From contig NZ_LEKH01000012.1 in assembly GCF_001029505.1 (NCBI RefSeq), forward strand, positions 22,774-86,773: a stretch of DNA of 64,000 bases. Reading direction: 5' to 3'. This DNA comes from Rubrobacter aplysinae. GTDB lineage: Bacteria > Actinomycetota > Rubrobacteria > Rubrobacterales > Rubrobacteraceae. Position numbers and translations under genes: made by a program. The notes beneath the pieces are model-generated. The model saw nothing but the letters and a program-made list of their open reading frames with translations, ran no database searches and was not told the origin of the DNA. Shown here one piece after another: positions 17,302 through 26,069 of this stretch. Numbering within the stretch: the stretch's first letter is position 1; every line of letters starts with the position of its first letter.

Positions 17302-19245
17302 ATGAAGGCCCTCTCCAGACTGCGAACCACTTTCAAAACTCTTACAAACAACCGCCTGGCACCGTCCCTGGCACTCGTAGCGGTCGTCCTGATGGTGACT
17401 TGGATGGGAGACTTGGGCGGCGGGTACTATGTAGGAGAGTGGGGGGCGGTGGCCTTGATCCTGGCTCTACTACTGCTGCTCCTCTGTGTAACGGGTCTGC
17501 TGCGGGAGGCGGGCTCTCCCTGGAGTGTGGCCGCGCTAGGCCTGTTGACCGCTTACACGGCATGGACCTTTGCCTCCATGCTCTGGTCGCCAAACGGGGG
17601 CGCGGCCTGGCTCGGCGCGGGGCAGGCGCTACTCTACCTCCTCTCATTCTTGGTCGCGGCGGCCTTGATCCGACTCGGAGCCTCAAGACGCTGGGCCCTG
17701 GCCTCTTCGGTTGCGGGGCCGGGGATAGTGGCGGCGCTGACCTTCTCAAGCCTACCCTCACAGGTTGGGATGCTCTTCAAGGATAATAGGCTCGTCGGGA
17801 CCGTCGGCTATTACAACGGTGAAGCGGCTTTTCTGCTCGTCCCTTTCTGGGTCGCCGTGTATCTGGCGGGGTCTCGGTCCATAAACCCGGTGCTGCGCGC
17901 TGGCGTTCTGATCTGTGCCACCCTCTGCATCGAGCTGGCCGTTCTTACCCAATCTCGCGGGGCGATGGTCGCGCTTGCGGTGTCTGCGTTGGTCTTCTTC
18001 GTCTTCTCCGGCGAGCGTCTGCGCGGGTTGCTCGCCCTTCTCCCGGTTGCCGTTGCCGTTGCCATAGCCTTCCCCGCGCTCAACGAAGTATACCTGCGTT
18101 TTCTGGACGGTGAGAGCCCCGGGGTAACGCTCGACCGGGTGATCCTGCTGGCCTGGGCCTCCGCCGCCGGAGCCGGGCTCTACGGCCTGCTCTGGGGGCT
18201 GCTGGACCGCCGCTGGACACCGCCTCAGGCTTTGGTGAGGATGGCGGGTGCGGCCACACTCGTCTGTGCCGCCGTGCTGTGCATCGCGGGACTGGTGGCC
18301 GTGGACGAACGCGTCGGGAGCCCGGTCGCGCTGGCCCAGGACAAGTGGGAGGCTTTCAGAACGAGCGACACCACCGGGCAGGATCAGAGTCGCTTTTTGA
18401 GTGCCTCCGGGACGGGCCGCTTCCCGCTCTGGGAGGTGGCATGGGGGGACTTTACGCAGAACCCCGCGCTAGGCGTCGGGACCCAGAACTACGAGGCCAC
18501 CTACTACCAAGACCGGGATACGGTGGCCGGCTACGTGCAACAGCCCCACATGCTACCGTTAGAGATACTGGCCGAGCGCGGCCTCGTCGGCGGGGTATTG
18601 TTCGCGGGATTCATGGCCGTGTGCGTCGCCGCCGGGCTGTGGGAGCGTTTCACGGGACTAAACGCCCAGGGTAAGGCCCAGGTCGGCGCGCTGGTGGCCG
18701 CGGTCTCCTACTGGTTCGTCCACGCGAGCGCGGAGTGGTTCTGGCAGCTCCCGGCGGTAACGATGCCCGCCTTCGTGTACCTGGCCGTGCTAGTGCTGCC
18801 CTGGCTGCGGTCCAGGAATATGCCCGCCGGGTGGCCGCTGCGCGCGGCGGGCCTCGGCATCTCGGTGCTCGCGGTGGCGGCTATCCTGCCGCTATCTCTC
18901 TCCGGCTATTACCTGAACCAGAGTACAAACCCTACCGCGAGCACCGGTGAGGCACTAACGGCTGTCGAGAGGGCCCAGACGTTTAACCCCCTCGATCCCC
19001 GTCCGCACCAGCGCGAAGCGGAGCTCGCGCTACAGGCGGATGACCCCCAGAGAGCGGAGACGGCGTACCTTGAGGCCGCCCGTCTTAACCCCGAGCACTA
19101 CGCGCCGCTTGAGATCCTCGCCGTCTTCTACCAGCGTCAGGGCGAGACCGAGAAGGCCCGTGAGATGTACCGGGAGGCCATAGAGCTCAACCCACTGGAC
19201 CCGGAACTGCAGAAACGGGCAGAAGAGCTCGGAGCCGCCTCGTAA
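17302..19245 (+). CDS. O-antigen ligase family membrane protein with C-terminal TPR repeats
   Basis: 647 aa. A dozen or so membrane segments are followed by the Wzy_C-type region GRFPLWEVAWGDFTQNPALGVGTQNYEATYYQ and PHMLPLEILAERGLVGG, then by two or three tetratricopeptide repeats (PLDPRPHQREAELALQADD, YAPLEILAVFYQRQGETEKA) in the last 110 residues. It would polymerise or ligate a glycan outside the membrane or glycosylate a surface protein. The ATG is preceded by CGGGAGAAG. It is the second member of this family in 4 kb, so the cell may make two glycans or have a polymerase plus a ligase. Confidence 0.88.
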   Translation: MKALSRLRTTFKTLTNNRLAPSLALVAVVLMVTWMGDLGGGYYVGEWGAVALILALLLLLLCVTGLLREAGSPWSVAALGLLTAYTAWTFASMLWSPNGGAAWLGAGQALLYLLSFLVAAALIRLGASRRWALASSVAGPGIVAALTFSSLPSQVGMLFKDNRLVGTVGYYNGEAAFLLVPFWVAVYLAGSRSINPVLRAGVLICATLCIELAVLTQSRGAMVALAVSALVFFVFSGERLRGLLALLPVAVAVAIAFPALNEVYLRFLDGESPGVTLDRVILLAWASAAGAGLYGLLWGLLDRRWTPPQALVRMAGAATLVCAAVLCIAGLVAVDERVGSPVALAQDKWEAFRTSDTTGQDQSRFLSASGTGRFPLWEVAWGDFTQNPALGVGTQNYEATYYQDRDTVAGYVQQPHMLPLEILAERGLVGGVLFAGFMAVCVAAGLWERFTGLNAQGKAQVGALVAAVSYWFVHASAEWFWQLPAVTMPAFVYLAVLVLPWLRSRNMPAGWPLRAAGLGISVLAVAAILPLSLSGYYLNQSTNPTASTGEALTAVERAQTFNPLDPRPHQREAELALQADDPQRAETAYLEAARLNPEHYAPLEILAVFYQRQGETEKAREMYREAIELNPLDPELQKRAEELGAAS

Positions 19246-19496
19246 GGCTGCCTCCTCTATCCTTGCGGCTCCCTGTTCAGAAGACCTATGCTCGAGTTAT
19301 CTAGCACTTAGGTGCTGCCGCAGGGTTAGCATTCTTTGACCCCTTTGCATGCTTAAGGTGCCTTGCGGGTAAAGAGGGGAGGTGAGGCCCTTTTCAGCCC
19401 CTGGTAGTCGTGGTTAGCTTATAAAAATAGGTGATGAATAACACTACAGGAAAAACGACGTAGATGTTTCCAGCGGCAGCAAACGGAGGAGAACGG

Positions 19497-19880
19497 ATGA
19501 GTAGAGAAGGTATCCTGCAGACGAGCCTTCGTATGATGGTAATCATAGCCGCTACGCTGGCGCTGACGCTGTCCTGGTCTTCGGTAGCGGCGGCGCAACA
19601 GGGAGGCCCTCCCGCCGACGAGCAATATGGGAATCCGGCAAGCTCGATTGGTCCAAGCGAGAGCGGTTCGGGAGACACTGGTTCCGAAGGCGCCGGTTCC
19701 GGAGATGTCGCAAGCGCCTCGGTCGCCCAGTCTGGTGAGCCGGGAGCCGCCGCGGGATCCGCGAGCCAGGCGGTAAGCGTGCTCCCCGATACGGGCGGAC
19801 CCGCCCTCCTCCTGAGCCTGGCGGGTCTAGCGATGCTCGGAGCCGGCATGCTTTTGATCAGGCAGGTAGGACGCCGCTGA
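19497..19880 (+). CDS. Small LPXTG-anchored surface protein
   Basis: 127 aa. The signal peptide (MMVIIAATLALTLSW, cleavage near VAAAQQ) is followed by a low-complexity Gly/Ser/Ala/Glu mature part of about 60 residues. The C-terminus is a full sortase signal: LPDTG at about 96-100, a hydrophobic stretch and RQVGRR. It should be covalently attached to the cell wall. The start is ATG at 19497 with GGAGGAG eight bases upstream, not the longer frame. It has no recognisable ligand-binding domain; it may be a stalk or spacer protein. No sortase gene is in the window. Confidence 0.82.
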   Translation: MSREGILQTSLRMMVIIAATLALTLSWSSVAAAQQGGPPADEQYGNPASSIGPSESGSGDTGSEGAGSGDVASASVAQSGEPGAAAGSASQAVSVLPDTGGPALLLSLAGLAMLGAGMLLIRQVGRR

Positions 19881-20226
19881 ACCCGTATAGTCGCCTATTA
19901 CACGACGTTACTCGGTGCGTTGTGTACGTTCGGTAACTGGGCAGAATCGCGTACCGGCTCCAGGAATGATGGGGTAAGGAGATGGGGCGCCCGAACTGCC
20001 CTCGGGTGTCTTGCCCGGTGAAAGAGTACGGGAGTGCCTCGAACAAGAAGAAAGAGTATTAACCTCGGGGCGCGACGGGGCACCGGTTACGAGAGCTATG
20101 GGAGGGTTGAGAGGATCGCGAGGCTCTAGAACGGCAGTCCTCTGTGTTCTGCCATGCATCTCGGAAGAGAGGCTCTGCGTGGCCTGTTAGATAAGTAGGC
20201 TTGCGTGAGAATAACCTGGGGGGCCG
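19881..20226. other. Intergenic region, no gene recognised
   Basis: 346 bases between two plus-strand secreted-protein genes. Several short frames exist on both strands but none has convincing composition or a ribosome-binding site. Some GC-rich hairpin potential is present around 20000-20040. I could not match it to a known riboswitch class. Confidence 0.3.
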
Positions 20227-20679
20227 ATGAGAATCAGGTCTGTCGTAAAGCTGTCGCTGGTCTTGATCCTCATTCTGGTACTTACTACAGAGGGATACTA
20301 CCTCTACTCGTACTACGCGAACCTCCCCTCGGGTCTCCCGGACTCCGGCTCTGTGGACTCTGGCTCCACTTCCGCGGTAGAGGATTCGGCGGGCCTCCCG
20401 GGAGAGTCTACCGTGTTCGTCCACCGCGTAACACCAGAGAACAATTCAGCCAATAGCACCTACCTGGACAACCCTTTAACCAACGGTAACCCTGCGGTCG
20501 TCGTAGTCGTTACGCAGAGCTGGAACCCGGGAGGCCAGGGCGGAACCTACAATGACCATTCCGTGGGAGTATGGTACGACGCCAGCAGGGACAGATGGGC
20601 CATCTTCAACCAGGATAGAGAGCCCATGCCAGATGATGCGGCCTTCAACGTCCTTGTCTTTCCGGACTCTACGGGATAG
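20227..20679 (+). CDS. Small exported protein with a DUF7452-like domain
   Basis: 150 aa: an N-terminal membrane anchor or signal (SVVKLSLVLILILVLTTEGYY), a Ser/Gly linker, then one domain with FVHRVTPENNSANSTYLDNP, VVVVVTQSWNPGGQGGTYND and GVWYDASRDRWAIFNQD. This pattern recurs in secreted environmental-bacteria proteins and I recall it as DUF7452; no function is established. It is a single-domain version with no enzyme attached. The ATG has GGGGGG just upstream. Confidence 0.75.
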   Translation: MRIRSVVKLSLVLILILVLTTEGYYLYSYYANLPSGLPDSGSVDSGSTSAVEDSAGLPGESTVFVHRVTPENNSANSTYLDNPLTNGNPAVVVVVTQSWNPGGQGGTYNDHSVGVWYDASRDRWAIFNQDREPMPDDAAFNVLVFPDSTG

Positions 20680-20736
20680 AGCGTGTCACGAGCGATGCAA
20701 TCTCGCTGCGGTCCTGGCCCGTCGAGGCGCAGGAGA

Positions 20737-22389
20737 CTATACCCACGACCCGGCTGTATCCGGGGACTGGTACGTTTTTATCCTCTCTGATCTCCCGGAA
20801 CCGTCCGAGTTGCCCATCGGGGGCCGCTCCGCCGTCTGCACCCGGACGACGTCGAAGCCTTCTGGCCCCTCCGTGCCCACACCGGGCACGATCAGGGGAG
20901 CCGGGGAGGGGATGGTATGCCCCGGGACTCTGGAGAGAAAGGCGGAGATCATCGCGTGGGACTCCTCGACGGCTGCGGGGGAGCGGTCCGGCTGCGGCGG
21001 GATTGCGGCCTGGGCCGTGGCGTGTATCCCGTGCAGGGATACCGCATCGAGCAGCAGCGAGGCGTCCACTCCGGGGCCGACGGGGAAGGGGAGCGAGCGC
21101 AGCAGCGGGCGGCGGGCGGCTACGAAGTGTGACAGGGGCTCGGTGAACCCGGCTAGCTCGGGGTGGTGGAGGTTGATCATGGGCACTCCCACCAGCCTGG
21201 ATAGCTCGGAGCCGGCACCCGGCGAATACCCCTTGACCATGTGCAGGCTGCGGCGTTCGAGCAGTGGGGCGAGCAGAGCCGGGACCGCTGCCAGAGACCC
21301 TGGATGCGGGTCCGGCAGCAGGACGACGAGTTCCCCGTCCGCTTCAGATAGTCCCCGCCACAGCGCGTCGCCCCTGCCCATTACCAGGCCCAACTCCTCC
21401 GTTAGAGGCGCGCCGCCGCCTCGTACCGGGACCGGTATCAGGGTTGGCTCCGCGTCTGTGAACTCCGTGAGCCCTGTCAGAACCCTCAGATCCTGCATTT
21501 CCAGGGGACCGGGGGTCTCATCGTGCGTGGGCGCTATTATGCTGACCGTGACGCGCCCGCCGGTCACCAGGTTCTCCGGTGGCTCGGGGTAGGTATTGTT
21601 CTTTAGCCAGGAGGCCAGGGAGAGGTCCCGTGCGAGCCCCCGGCTCGCACGCCCGACGAGCCGGGGCGAGGTCGAGACCCGCACGTCTAGCGGGCGCTGT
21701 ATCGGTACGTTGCAACGCTCCAGTGCGCTCTCCAGTTGCTCGTCTTCCAGGGCGGCCCGGGGCTCCAGGCCGCCGACCTCCTGGTACGCCTCGGCGGTCA
21801 GGGACATCGAGGCGCCCGAGAACTGCCAGTGTTCTGCCCGGGAGTCGGAGCCTGGATCGTCCCGCCGCCCGAGGATATCCTGATGACGTGCCTCGCCCCG
21901 GCGCTCGCGCCAGGATCGTACCTCGTCTGATAGTCCGTCTTCGTCCAAGAGCTCTATCCGGCCCCCGATCGCCCTCGCTCCTCTTTCCGCGGCCCGGAGC
22001 TGCCGGCAGACCCAGTCCGGGGCGACGACAGTATCTGCGTCGGTGGAGGCTATGAGAGCGTCCGGGAGCCCGAGGGAGATCAGCCGCCCACAGGCCGCTT
22101 CCATGCCCGCCCGCCGAGCGTGGCCCGCCCCGAGACCGGGACCTTCAAGCAGGGCAAGCCTTAACTCCGGGTAACCGGAGGCCGCCTCCAGAGCCCGGTC
22201 CGCGGTGGCGTCTGAGCAGCCGTCTAGCACCAGGATCACCTCGTACTCCTCGGGCTTTACCCCACTCTGCACGGCCAGCGAGCGTATGCAGCGCCCGATG
22301 AGATCCTCTTCATCTTTTGCCGGTACCACGACCGAGACCTTGAGGCTCGGCTCGGGAGGCCCGAGAGGTGGAAGCTCTACGCCGCTCAT
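20737..22389 (-). CDS. Glycosyltransferase family 2, last gene of five-gene coupled operon
   Basis: 550 aa. The N-terminal GT-A domain has VSVVVPAKDEEDLIGRCIRS, VILVLDGCSDATADRA and STDADTVVAPDWV (the DxD element), then a GASMSLTAEAYQEVGGL acceptor-loop block. The second half has another GT2-like opening (VTVSIIAPTHDETPG, LLPDPHPGSLAAVPALLAPL) that may be a degenerate duplicate. No membrane segment was seen. The ATG overlaps the upstream oxidoreductase stop by 4 bases. With NodB-like, NodS-like and acyl-CoA-dehydrogenase-like partners, it likely assembles a modified sugar or glycolipid. Confidence 0.85.
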   Translation of the reverse strand: MSGVELPPLGPPEPSLKVSVVVPAKDEEDLIGRCIRSLAVQSGVKPEEYEVILVLDGCSDATADRALEAASGYPELRLALLEGPGLGAGHARRAGMEAACGRLISLGLPDALIASTDADTVVAPDWVCRQLRAAERGARAIGGRIELLDEDGLSDEVRSWRERRGEARHQDILGRRDDPGSDSRAEHWQFSGASMSLTAEAYQEVGGLEPRAALEDEQLESALERCNVPIQRPLDVRVSTSPRLVGRASRGLARDLSLASWLKNNTYPEPPENLVTGGRVTVSIIAPTHDETPGPLEMQDLRVLTGLTEFTDAEPTLIPVPVRGGGAPLTEELGLVMGRGDALWRGLSEADGELVVLLPDPHPGSLAAVPALLAPLLERRSLHMVKGYSPGAGSELSRLVGVPMINLHHPELAGFTEPLSHFVAARRPLLRSLPFPVGPGVDASLLLDAVSLHGIHATAQAAIPPQPDRSPAAVEESHAMISAFLSRVPGHTIPSPAPLIVPGVGTEGPEGFDVVRVQTAERPPMGNSDGSGRSERIKTYQSPDTAGSWV

Positions 22390-23588
22390 ACGGGCATGGG
22401 CGCCCCGGACTCCACCAGCTGCCGGCCCTCTTCGTAGTCCTTATCGAAGTTATGTGTCAACACACCCACACAAATATCTTCGCGTCCGTACCACACGGTA
22501 AAGGACTCCTCCGAGCCGTCGTGGGGGACGAACTTCGCCTCGTCCGAGCCGTCCCCCCAAGCGGTGTACTTGATCGTGCGTCCCCCGATGGTGGACCAGA
22601 AGCCGGGGGCGGTGTCCCACCGCGCCTCGCCGCCGGCCATGACCGTGCCCGCCACACTGCCCATGCTCAGCGCCTCCCCCCAGTGCTCGACGTGCAGCCT
22701 GCGGCCTGCGGAGGGGTTGTATGCGTAGGAGATATCGCCGACGGCGTACACGCCGGGCGCCTCCGTGCGCATCGCGGCGTCGGCCAGGATGCCGCCGGGT
22801 TCGACGGTAAGGCCGGCGTTCTGGGCTATCTCCAGCCGGGGCCTCGCGCCCGTCCCGAGCAAGACCGCGCCAGACGCGAGCGGCTCGCCGCCGCCAAGCG
22901 CGACCTCGAAGCCCTTTTCGGAGCGGCTTATCTTCTCGACCTCCGCACCGAGCCGGAGCCGGACGCCGTATTCTTCCAGCCAGTGCCGGATGCGCCCGCC
23001 GGCCTCCTCGCCGAGCAGGGCCCCCTGCGGCAGCTCGTCCAGGCTGACCACCGTGACCTCGGCGCCGCGCATCGCCAGGGAGGCGGCGGCCTCGCAGCCG
23101 ATAAAGCCGGAGCCCACGACGATTACGCTGTTACCATTTGCGGCCAGCCAGGAGAGGCTGGTGGAGTCCTCGACGGTGCGCATGGTGAGGACCTCCGGGT
23201 CCTCCGCGCCGGGGATGGGTGGCCGGATCGGCTCGGAGCCGGTGGCCAGCACGCAGGCGTCGTAGGGGATCTCGTCCCCGCCCTCCACACCCACGACGCC
23301 GCGCCCGGCATCCAGGTAGGAGGCCGGAGTCGCCGGCCTGAGCTCCACGCCGTTCTCCTGGAACCAGGTCGCGGGCTGCATCGGGAGCTCGTCTCTCTCC
23401 AGCTCGCCACGCAGGTACTCTTTCGTCAGCGGCGGCCGCCGGTAGGGCGGGTGTTGCTCCCCGGCCAGGAGGGTCACGTGCCCGGTGCCGCCGGTGTCCC
23501 GGTAGGCTCTAGCCGCCGATATACCGCCCGGGCCGCCGCCTACGATCACCACGCGCTCTTGCTGGTTCTGACGGGCTTGCTGGGTCAT
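22386..23588 (-). CDS. FAD-dependent NAD(P)H oxidoreductase (ferredoxin/rubredoxin reductase type)
   Basis: 400 aa with two dinucleotide-binding folds: RVVIVGGGPGGISAARAY at the N-terminus for FAD and SVIVVGSGFIGCEAAASLAM near residue 145 for NAD(P)H. The ATGSEPIRPP segment and GVYAVGDISY complete the FAD site. Such proteins pass electrons to a ferredoxin, rubredoxin or Rieske partner; none is encoded nearby. It is joined by 4-bp overlaps to the methyltransferase upstream and the GT2 downstream. It may re-reduce the flavin of the acyl-CoA-dehydrogenase-like partner, which is an inference. Confidence 0.9.
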   Translation of the reverse strand: MTQQARQNQQERVVIVGGGPGGISAARAYRDTGGTGHVTLLAGEQHPPYRRPPLTKEYLRGELERDELPMQPATWFQENGVELRPATPASYLDAGRGVVGVEGGDEIPYDACVLATGSEPIRPPIPGAEDPEVLTMRTVEDSTSLSWLAANGNSVIVVGSGFIGCEAAASLAMRGAEVTVVSLDELPQGALLGEEAGGRIRHWLEEYGVRLRLGAEVEKISRSEKGFEVALGGGEPLASGAVLLGTGARPRLEIAQNAGLTVEPGGILADAAMRTEAPGVYAVGDISYAYNPSAGRRLHVEHWGEALSMGSVAGTVMAGGEARWDTAPGFWSTIGGRTIKYTAWGDGSDEAKFVPHDGSEESFTVWYGREDICVGVLTHNFDKDYEEGRQLVESGAPMPV

Positions 23589-24181
23589 TCGGTGTCTCCG
23601 TTCCGGTCGTCCTCGTACAGCTCTAGCCGGTAGTCCGGCGTCGCCCGCTGGATCCGCGGGGAGAGCATGGTGCTGGCCCGGATAGCCTCGTGTACCTCGT
23701 CGCCCCCTAGCGGGTACGTCCGCGTCTGGTGCCGCCAGTGGACGGCGAGCAGCGTGCCGCCGGGGGCGAGCGCCGATTCTAGACCACGCAGCGCGGCGAG
23801 CATCGTCTCCCGGTCGAAGTAGTAGAGGACCTCTGAGGCCACGATCAGGTCAAACGGGCCTTCCGGCGTCTCCTCGGGCATCGTGCGACGCTCGACCCGG
23901 ACGTTCGGTACGGAGGCTAGCCGCTCGCGGGCCAGGGCAACGGCCTTCTCCGAGGCGTCCACGGCGAGCAGGCTGTCGCAGTACGGGACCAGCATCGCGG
24001 TGAACACCCCGATGGAGCACCCGATCTCCAGCGCCCGCCCGAAGTGCCGACCACCGAGCGCGGACAGGGTATCCTCGTACTTCTTCCGCTCGTAGTCACT
24101 GGTAGAGAAGTTCCACGGGTCGTCGGAGGCTCTGTACAGTCCCTCGAAGTATTCGCGATCCAGCCGTCCGGCGCGGCTCAC
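23585..24181 (-). CDS. NodS-like SAM-dependent methyltransferase
   Basis: 198 aa from GTG at 24181, which overlaps the upstream stop (GTGA); the longer open frame reads through the neighbouring gene. The N-terminal YFEGLYRASDDPWNF is the recognisable start of NodS-type enzymes, followed by the SAM-binding motif ALEIGCSIGVFTAMLV, the acidic AVDASEKAV and FDLIVASEVLYYF. NodS N-methylates a deacetylated sugar of Nod factors. Here a NodB-type deacetylase is in the same operon, so methylation of a freed amino sugar is a reasonable hypothesis. Confidence 0.88.
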   Translation of the reverse strand: MSRAGRLDREYFEGLYRASDDPWNFSTSDYERKKYEDTLSALGGRHFGRALEIGCSIGVFTAMLVPYCDSLLAVDASEKAVALARERLASVPNVRVERRTMPEETPEGPFDLIVASEVLYYFDRETMLAALRGLESALAPGGTLLAVHWRHQTRTYPLGGDEVHEAIRASTMLSPRIQRATPDYRLELYEDDRNGDTE

Positions 24182-25356
24182 CGCTCGTCCGCTCCCCTGG
24201 AGTCCAGGATCGCCTCCCGGCCGGCGCGGGCGAGGGCCGGTTCGAGGCGATGCTGGAGCAGAAACAGCTCTAGGTCGCGCCGGGCGCGGTCCAGCGGGCC
24301 GGAGACGGCGAACGGGCGCGAGCCGCAGGCCCGGGCCGCCTCGTCGAGCATCCTGCGGCACGAGTCGGCGATCGTCGAGCGGAGCCGGATCGAGAGCCCG
24401 GCGAACGACGCCTCCGCGTCCGCGTCGGCGACGGTGGCGGCGTGCTCGATCCAGCGGTCCATCGTGCCCCGCTCGGCCAGCATCCTGCCGGCGGCGAGCG
24501 AGACTATGTCGTCGGGATCTCCGCCCGTCTTCTCCGCCAGCGTCGCCAGGGCCGAGTCCACGGCGCGGTCGGCGATGCCCGCCCAGGAGACGGCGGTTCG
24601 GACCGCGTCGCGGCCAAAATATGGGTCGCGGGAGATCTCACCCGGACCACCGAGCACGGCGAGCACCGGAGCGTCCCGGAAAACGACTCGGTGGCTCTCC
24701 GAGGAGCGCATGCCCGCGCTCCTGTACCAGCCCCGGTCTATCTCGTGGCGTTCGGGCGCTCCCGAGAGGTCCACGTACGCCAGATACGGTGGTCCTGGCG
24801 GAGAGCCCTCCGGCCCTCGGGCCAGCACCAGGGCCCGGTCCACGCCGCCCGCGCCGGAGCAGAAGGTCTTGACGCCGTGCAGGGTAGTCTTATCTCCGGC
24901 CCCGGCTAGCCGCGCGGGCTCGCCCTCGCCGGGGACCGGGTCCGCGCCCCAGAGCCCGAGCAGTAGCCCACCGCCGGCGACCCTCTCCAATTCCAGGCTG
25001 CGTAGCGGCTCGGGGGCCGCGATGGAGAGCCGCTCGACGGCGTTGAGGTGGCCGTCGTAGATCCGTCCGACGGAGCCGTCGGCATCGGCTACCGCTCTGA
25101 GCGCGGACCACTCCTTCCTGAACGTTGCCCGGCGTCCGGGGCCCGATACCGGCTCCGGTACGGGCAGGGCGAGCGCCCCCGCCCGTGCGAGCAACTCGAA
25201 AGGGAGGTGGGGGAAAGCCGGGGATTCGTCACGCCCGGCCGCGCCGCGCCGTATTTCGGCGAGGGCGTCGTCCAGGACGGCGTGATCCAGACCCGGAAGC
25301 GGGGTGCTCTCATCCAGCCTACTGGTCTCGCGGGTATCGCCGGTCGTAGATCTCAT
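24178..25356 (-). CDS. Acyl-CoA dehydrogenase-like flavoprotein
   Basis: 392 aa with the three-domain ACAD layout: a helical N-terminal domain with FPHLPFELLARAGALALPVP, a middle beta domain (LLLGLWGADPVPGEG, LHGVKTFCSGAGGVDRALV, WYRSAGMRSSESHRVVF) and a C-terminal helical domain. The HGVKTFCSGA block resembles the DszC/flavin monooxygenase branch. I could not assign the catalytic glutamate. The ATG has GGAGGGGAA upstream and overlaps the deacetylase stop by 4 bases. It may oxidise or hydroxylate a carrier-bound or sugar substrate rather than act in fatty-acid breakdown. Confidence 0.8.
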   Translation of the reverse strand: MRSTTGDTRETSRLDESTPLPGLDHAVLDDALAEIRRGAAGRDESPAFPHLPFELLARAGALALPVPEPVSGPGRRATFRKEWSALRAVADADGSVGRIYDGHLNAVERLSIAAPEPLRSLELERVAGGGLLLGLWGADPVPGEGEPARLAGAGDKTTLHGVKTFCSGAGGVDRALVLARGPEGSPPGPPYLAYVDLSGAPERHEIDRGWYRSAGMRSSESHRVVFRDAPVLAVLGGPGEISRDPYFGRDAVRTAVSWAGIADRAVDSALATLAEKTGGDPDDIVSLAAGRMLAERGTMDRWIEHAATVADADAEASFAGLSIRLRSTIADSCRRMLDEAARACGSRPFAVSGPLDRARRDLELFLLQHRLEPALARAGREAILDSRGADER

Positions 25357-26069
25357 TTCCCCTCCAGAGAGTCCGCGCCGCCGGTCACGTCGGTCACGTG
25401 GGGTATGGGGGACATGGGCCGTGGCTCGCAGCCGAGCTCGCGGATACGCCGGGACAGCTTCCCGACCAGCGCGACGGTCTGCTCGCAGCCCTTACGACGG
25501 GCTCCGGGGCCGAGGCCGTCGTGCATCAGCACCACGGAGCCGGGACCGATATCGTCGCCGATGCCGTCCAGCATCTCGCCTGCGGCGTCTCCGCGCCAGT
25601 CGTGGGTGTCCTCGGTCCAGAAGGCCAGGCCGAGACCCATATCGGCGGCCACCTCCTGCGTCCACGGGGCACAGACGCCCCACGGCGGACGCCAGAGCGT
25701 GGGGCTCGCGCAGGCCTCCGCGAGGTCTCGCAGCCCGGCGCGGGCATCTTGCTCGACCTCGTCCCTGGTCATCTCTGTGTGGCGTACGTGCCGGCTACAG
25801 TGAAGCTCCACCCGGTGCCCGTTCCCGAGAGCAGAGCGGATCAAACCCGGATAACGTCGGGCCAGCGGCGCCACGGCGAAGAACGTGGCCCTGGCCTCCG
25901 CCTCTTCCAGCGCCCGCAGCACGAGCGGGGTCCAGATCGGGTCTGGCCCATCGTCGAAGGTCATCGCCACCCCGGGAGCCGCCTCTCGGGGCTCCTCCAC
26001 GCTACTGCTCTGACGTGGCGGCTCTAGTACGGTCTCCGGTATGATCCTGTTTGTGGCGGGGCCTGACAA
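25353..26069 (-). CDS. Polysaccharide deacetylase (NodB homology domain), first gene of five-gene operon
   Basis: 238 aa CE4-type enzyme. All five NodB motifs are visible: MTFDDGPDP (catalytic and metal Asp), the His motif ELHCSRHVRH, RPPWGV, DTHDW and LMHDG. No signal peptide is seen, so it may act in the cytoplasm on a soluble or lipid-linked amino sugar. The start is TTG at 26069 with only a weak ribosome-binding site, so the exact start is uncertain. It leads the chain of 4-bp overlapped genes to 20737. Confidence 0.9.
   Translation of the reverse strand: MSGPATNRIIPETVLEPPRQSSSVEEPREAAPGVAMTFDDGPDPIWTPLVLRALEEAEARATFFAVAPLARRYPGLIRSALGNGHRVELHCSRHVRHTEMTRDEVEQDARAGLRDLAEACASPTLWRPPWGVCAPWTQEVAADMGLGLAFWTEDTHDWRGDAAGEMLDGIGDDIGPGSVVLMHDGLGPGARRKGCEQTVALVGKLSRRIRELGCEPRPMSPIPHVTDVTGGADSLEGK

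Noticed and set aside
19246..19496. Riboswitch upstream of the LPXTG gene (ydaO or cobalamin type)
   Set aside because: GC-rich hairpins exist but conserved core sequences of those classes were not found.
20552..21592. 346-codon plus-strand frame
   Set aside because: It is antisense to the GT2 gene and overlaps the DUF7452-like gene in another frame; the Ser/Arg/Pro-rich composition is typical of a shadow.
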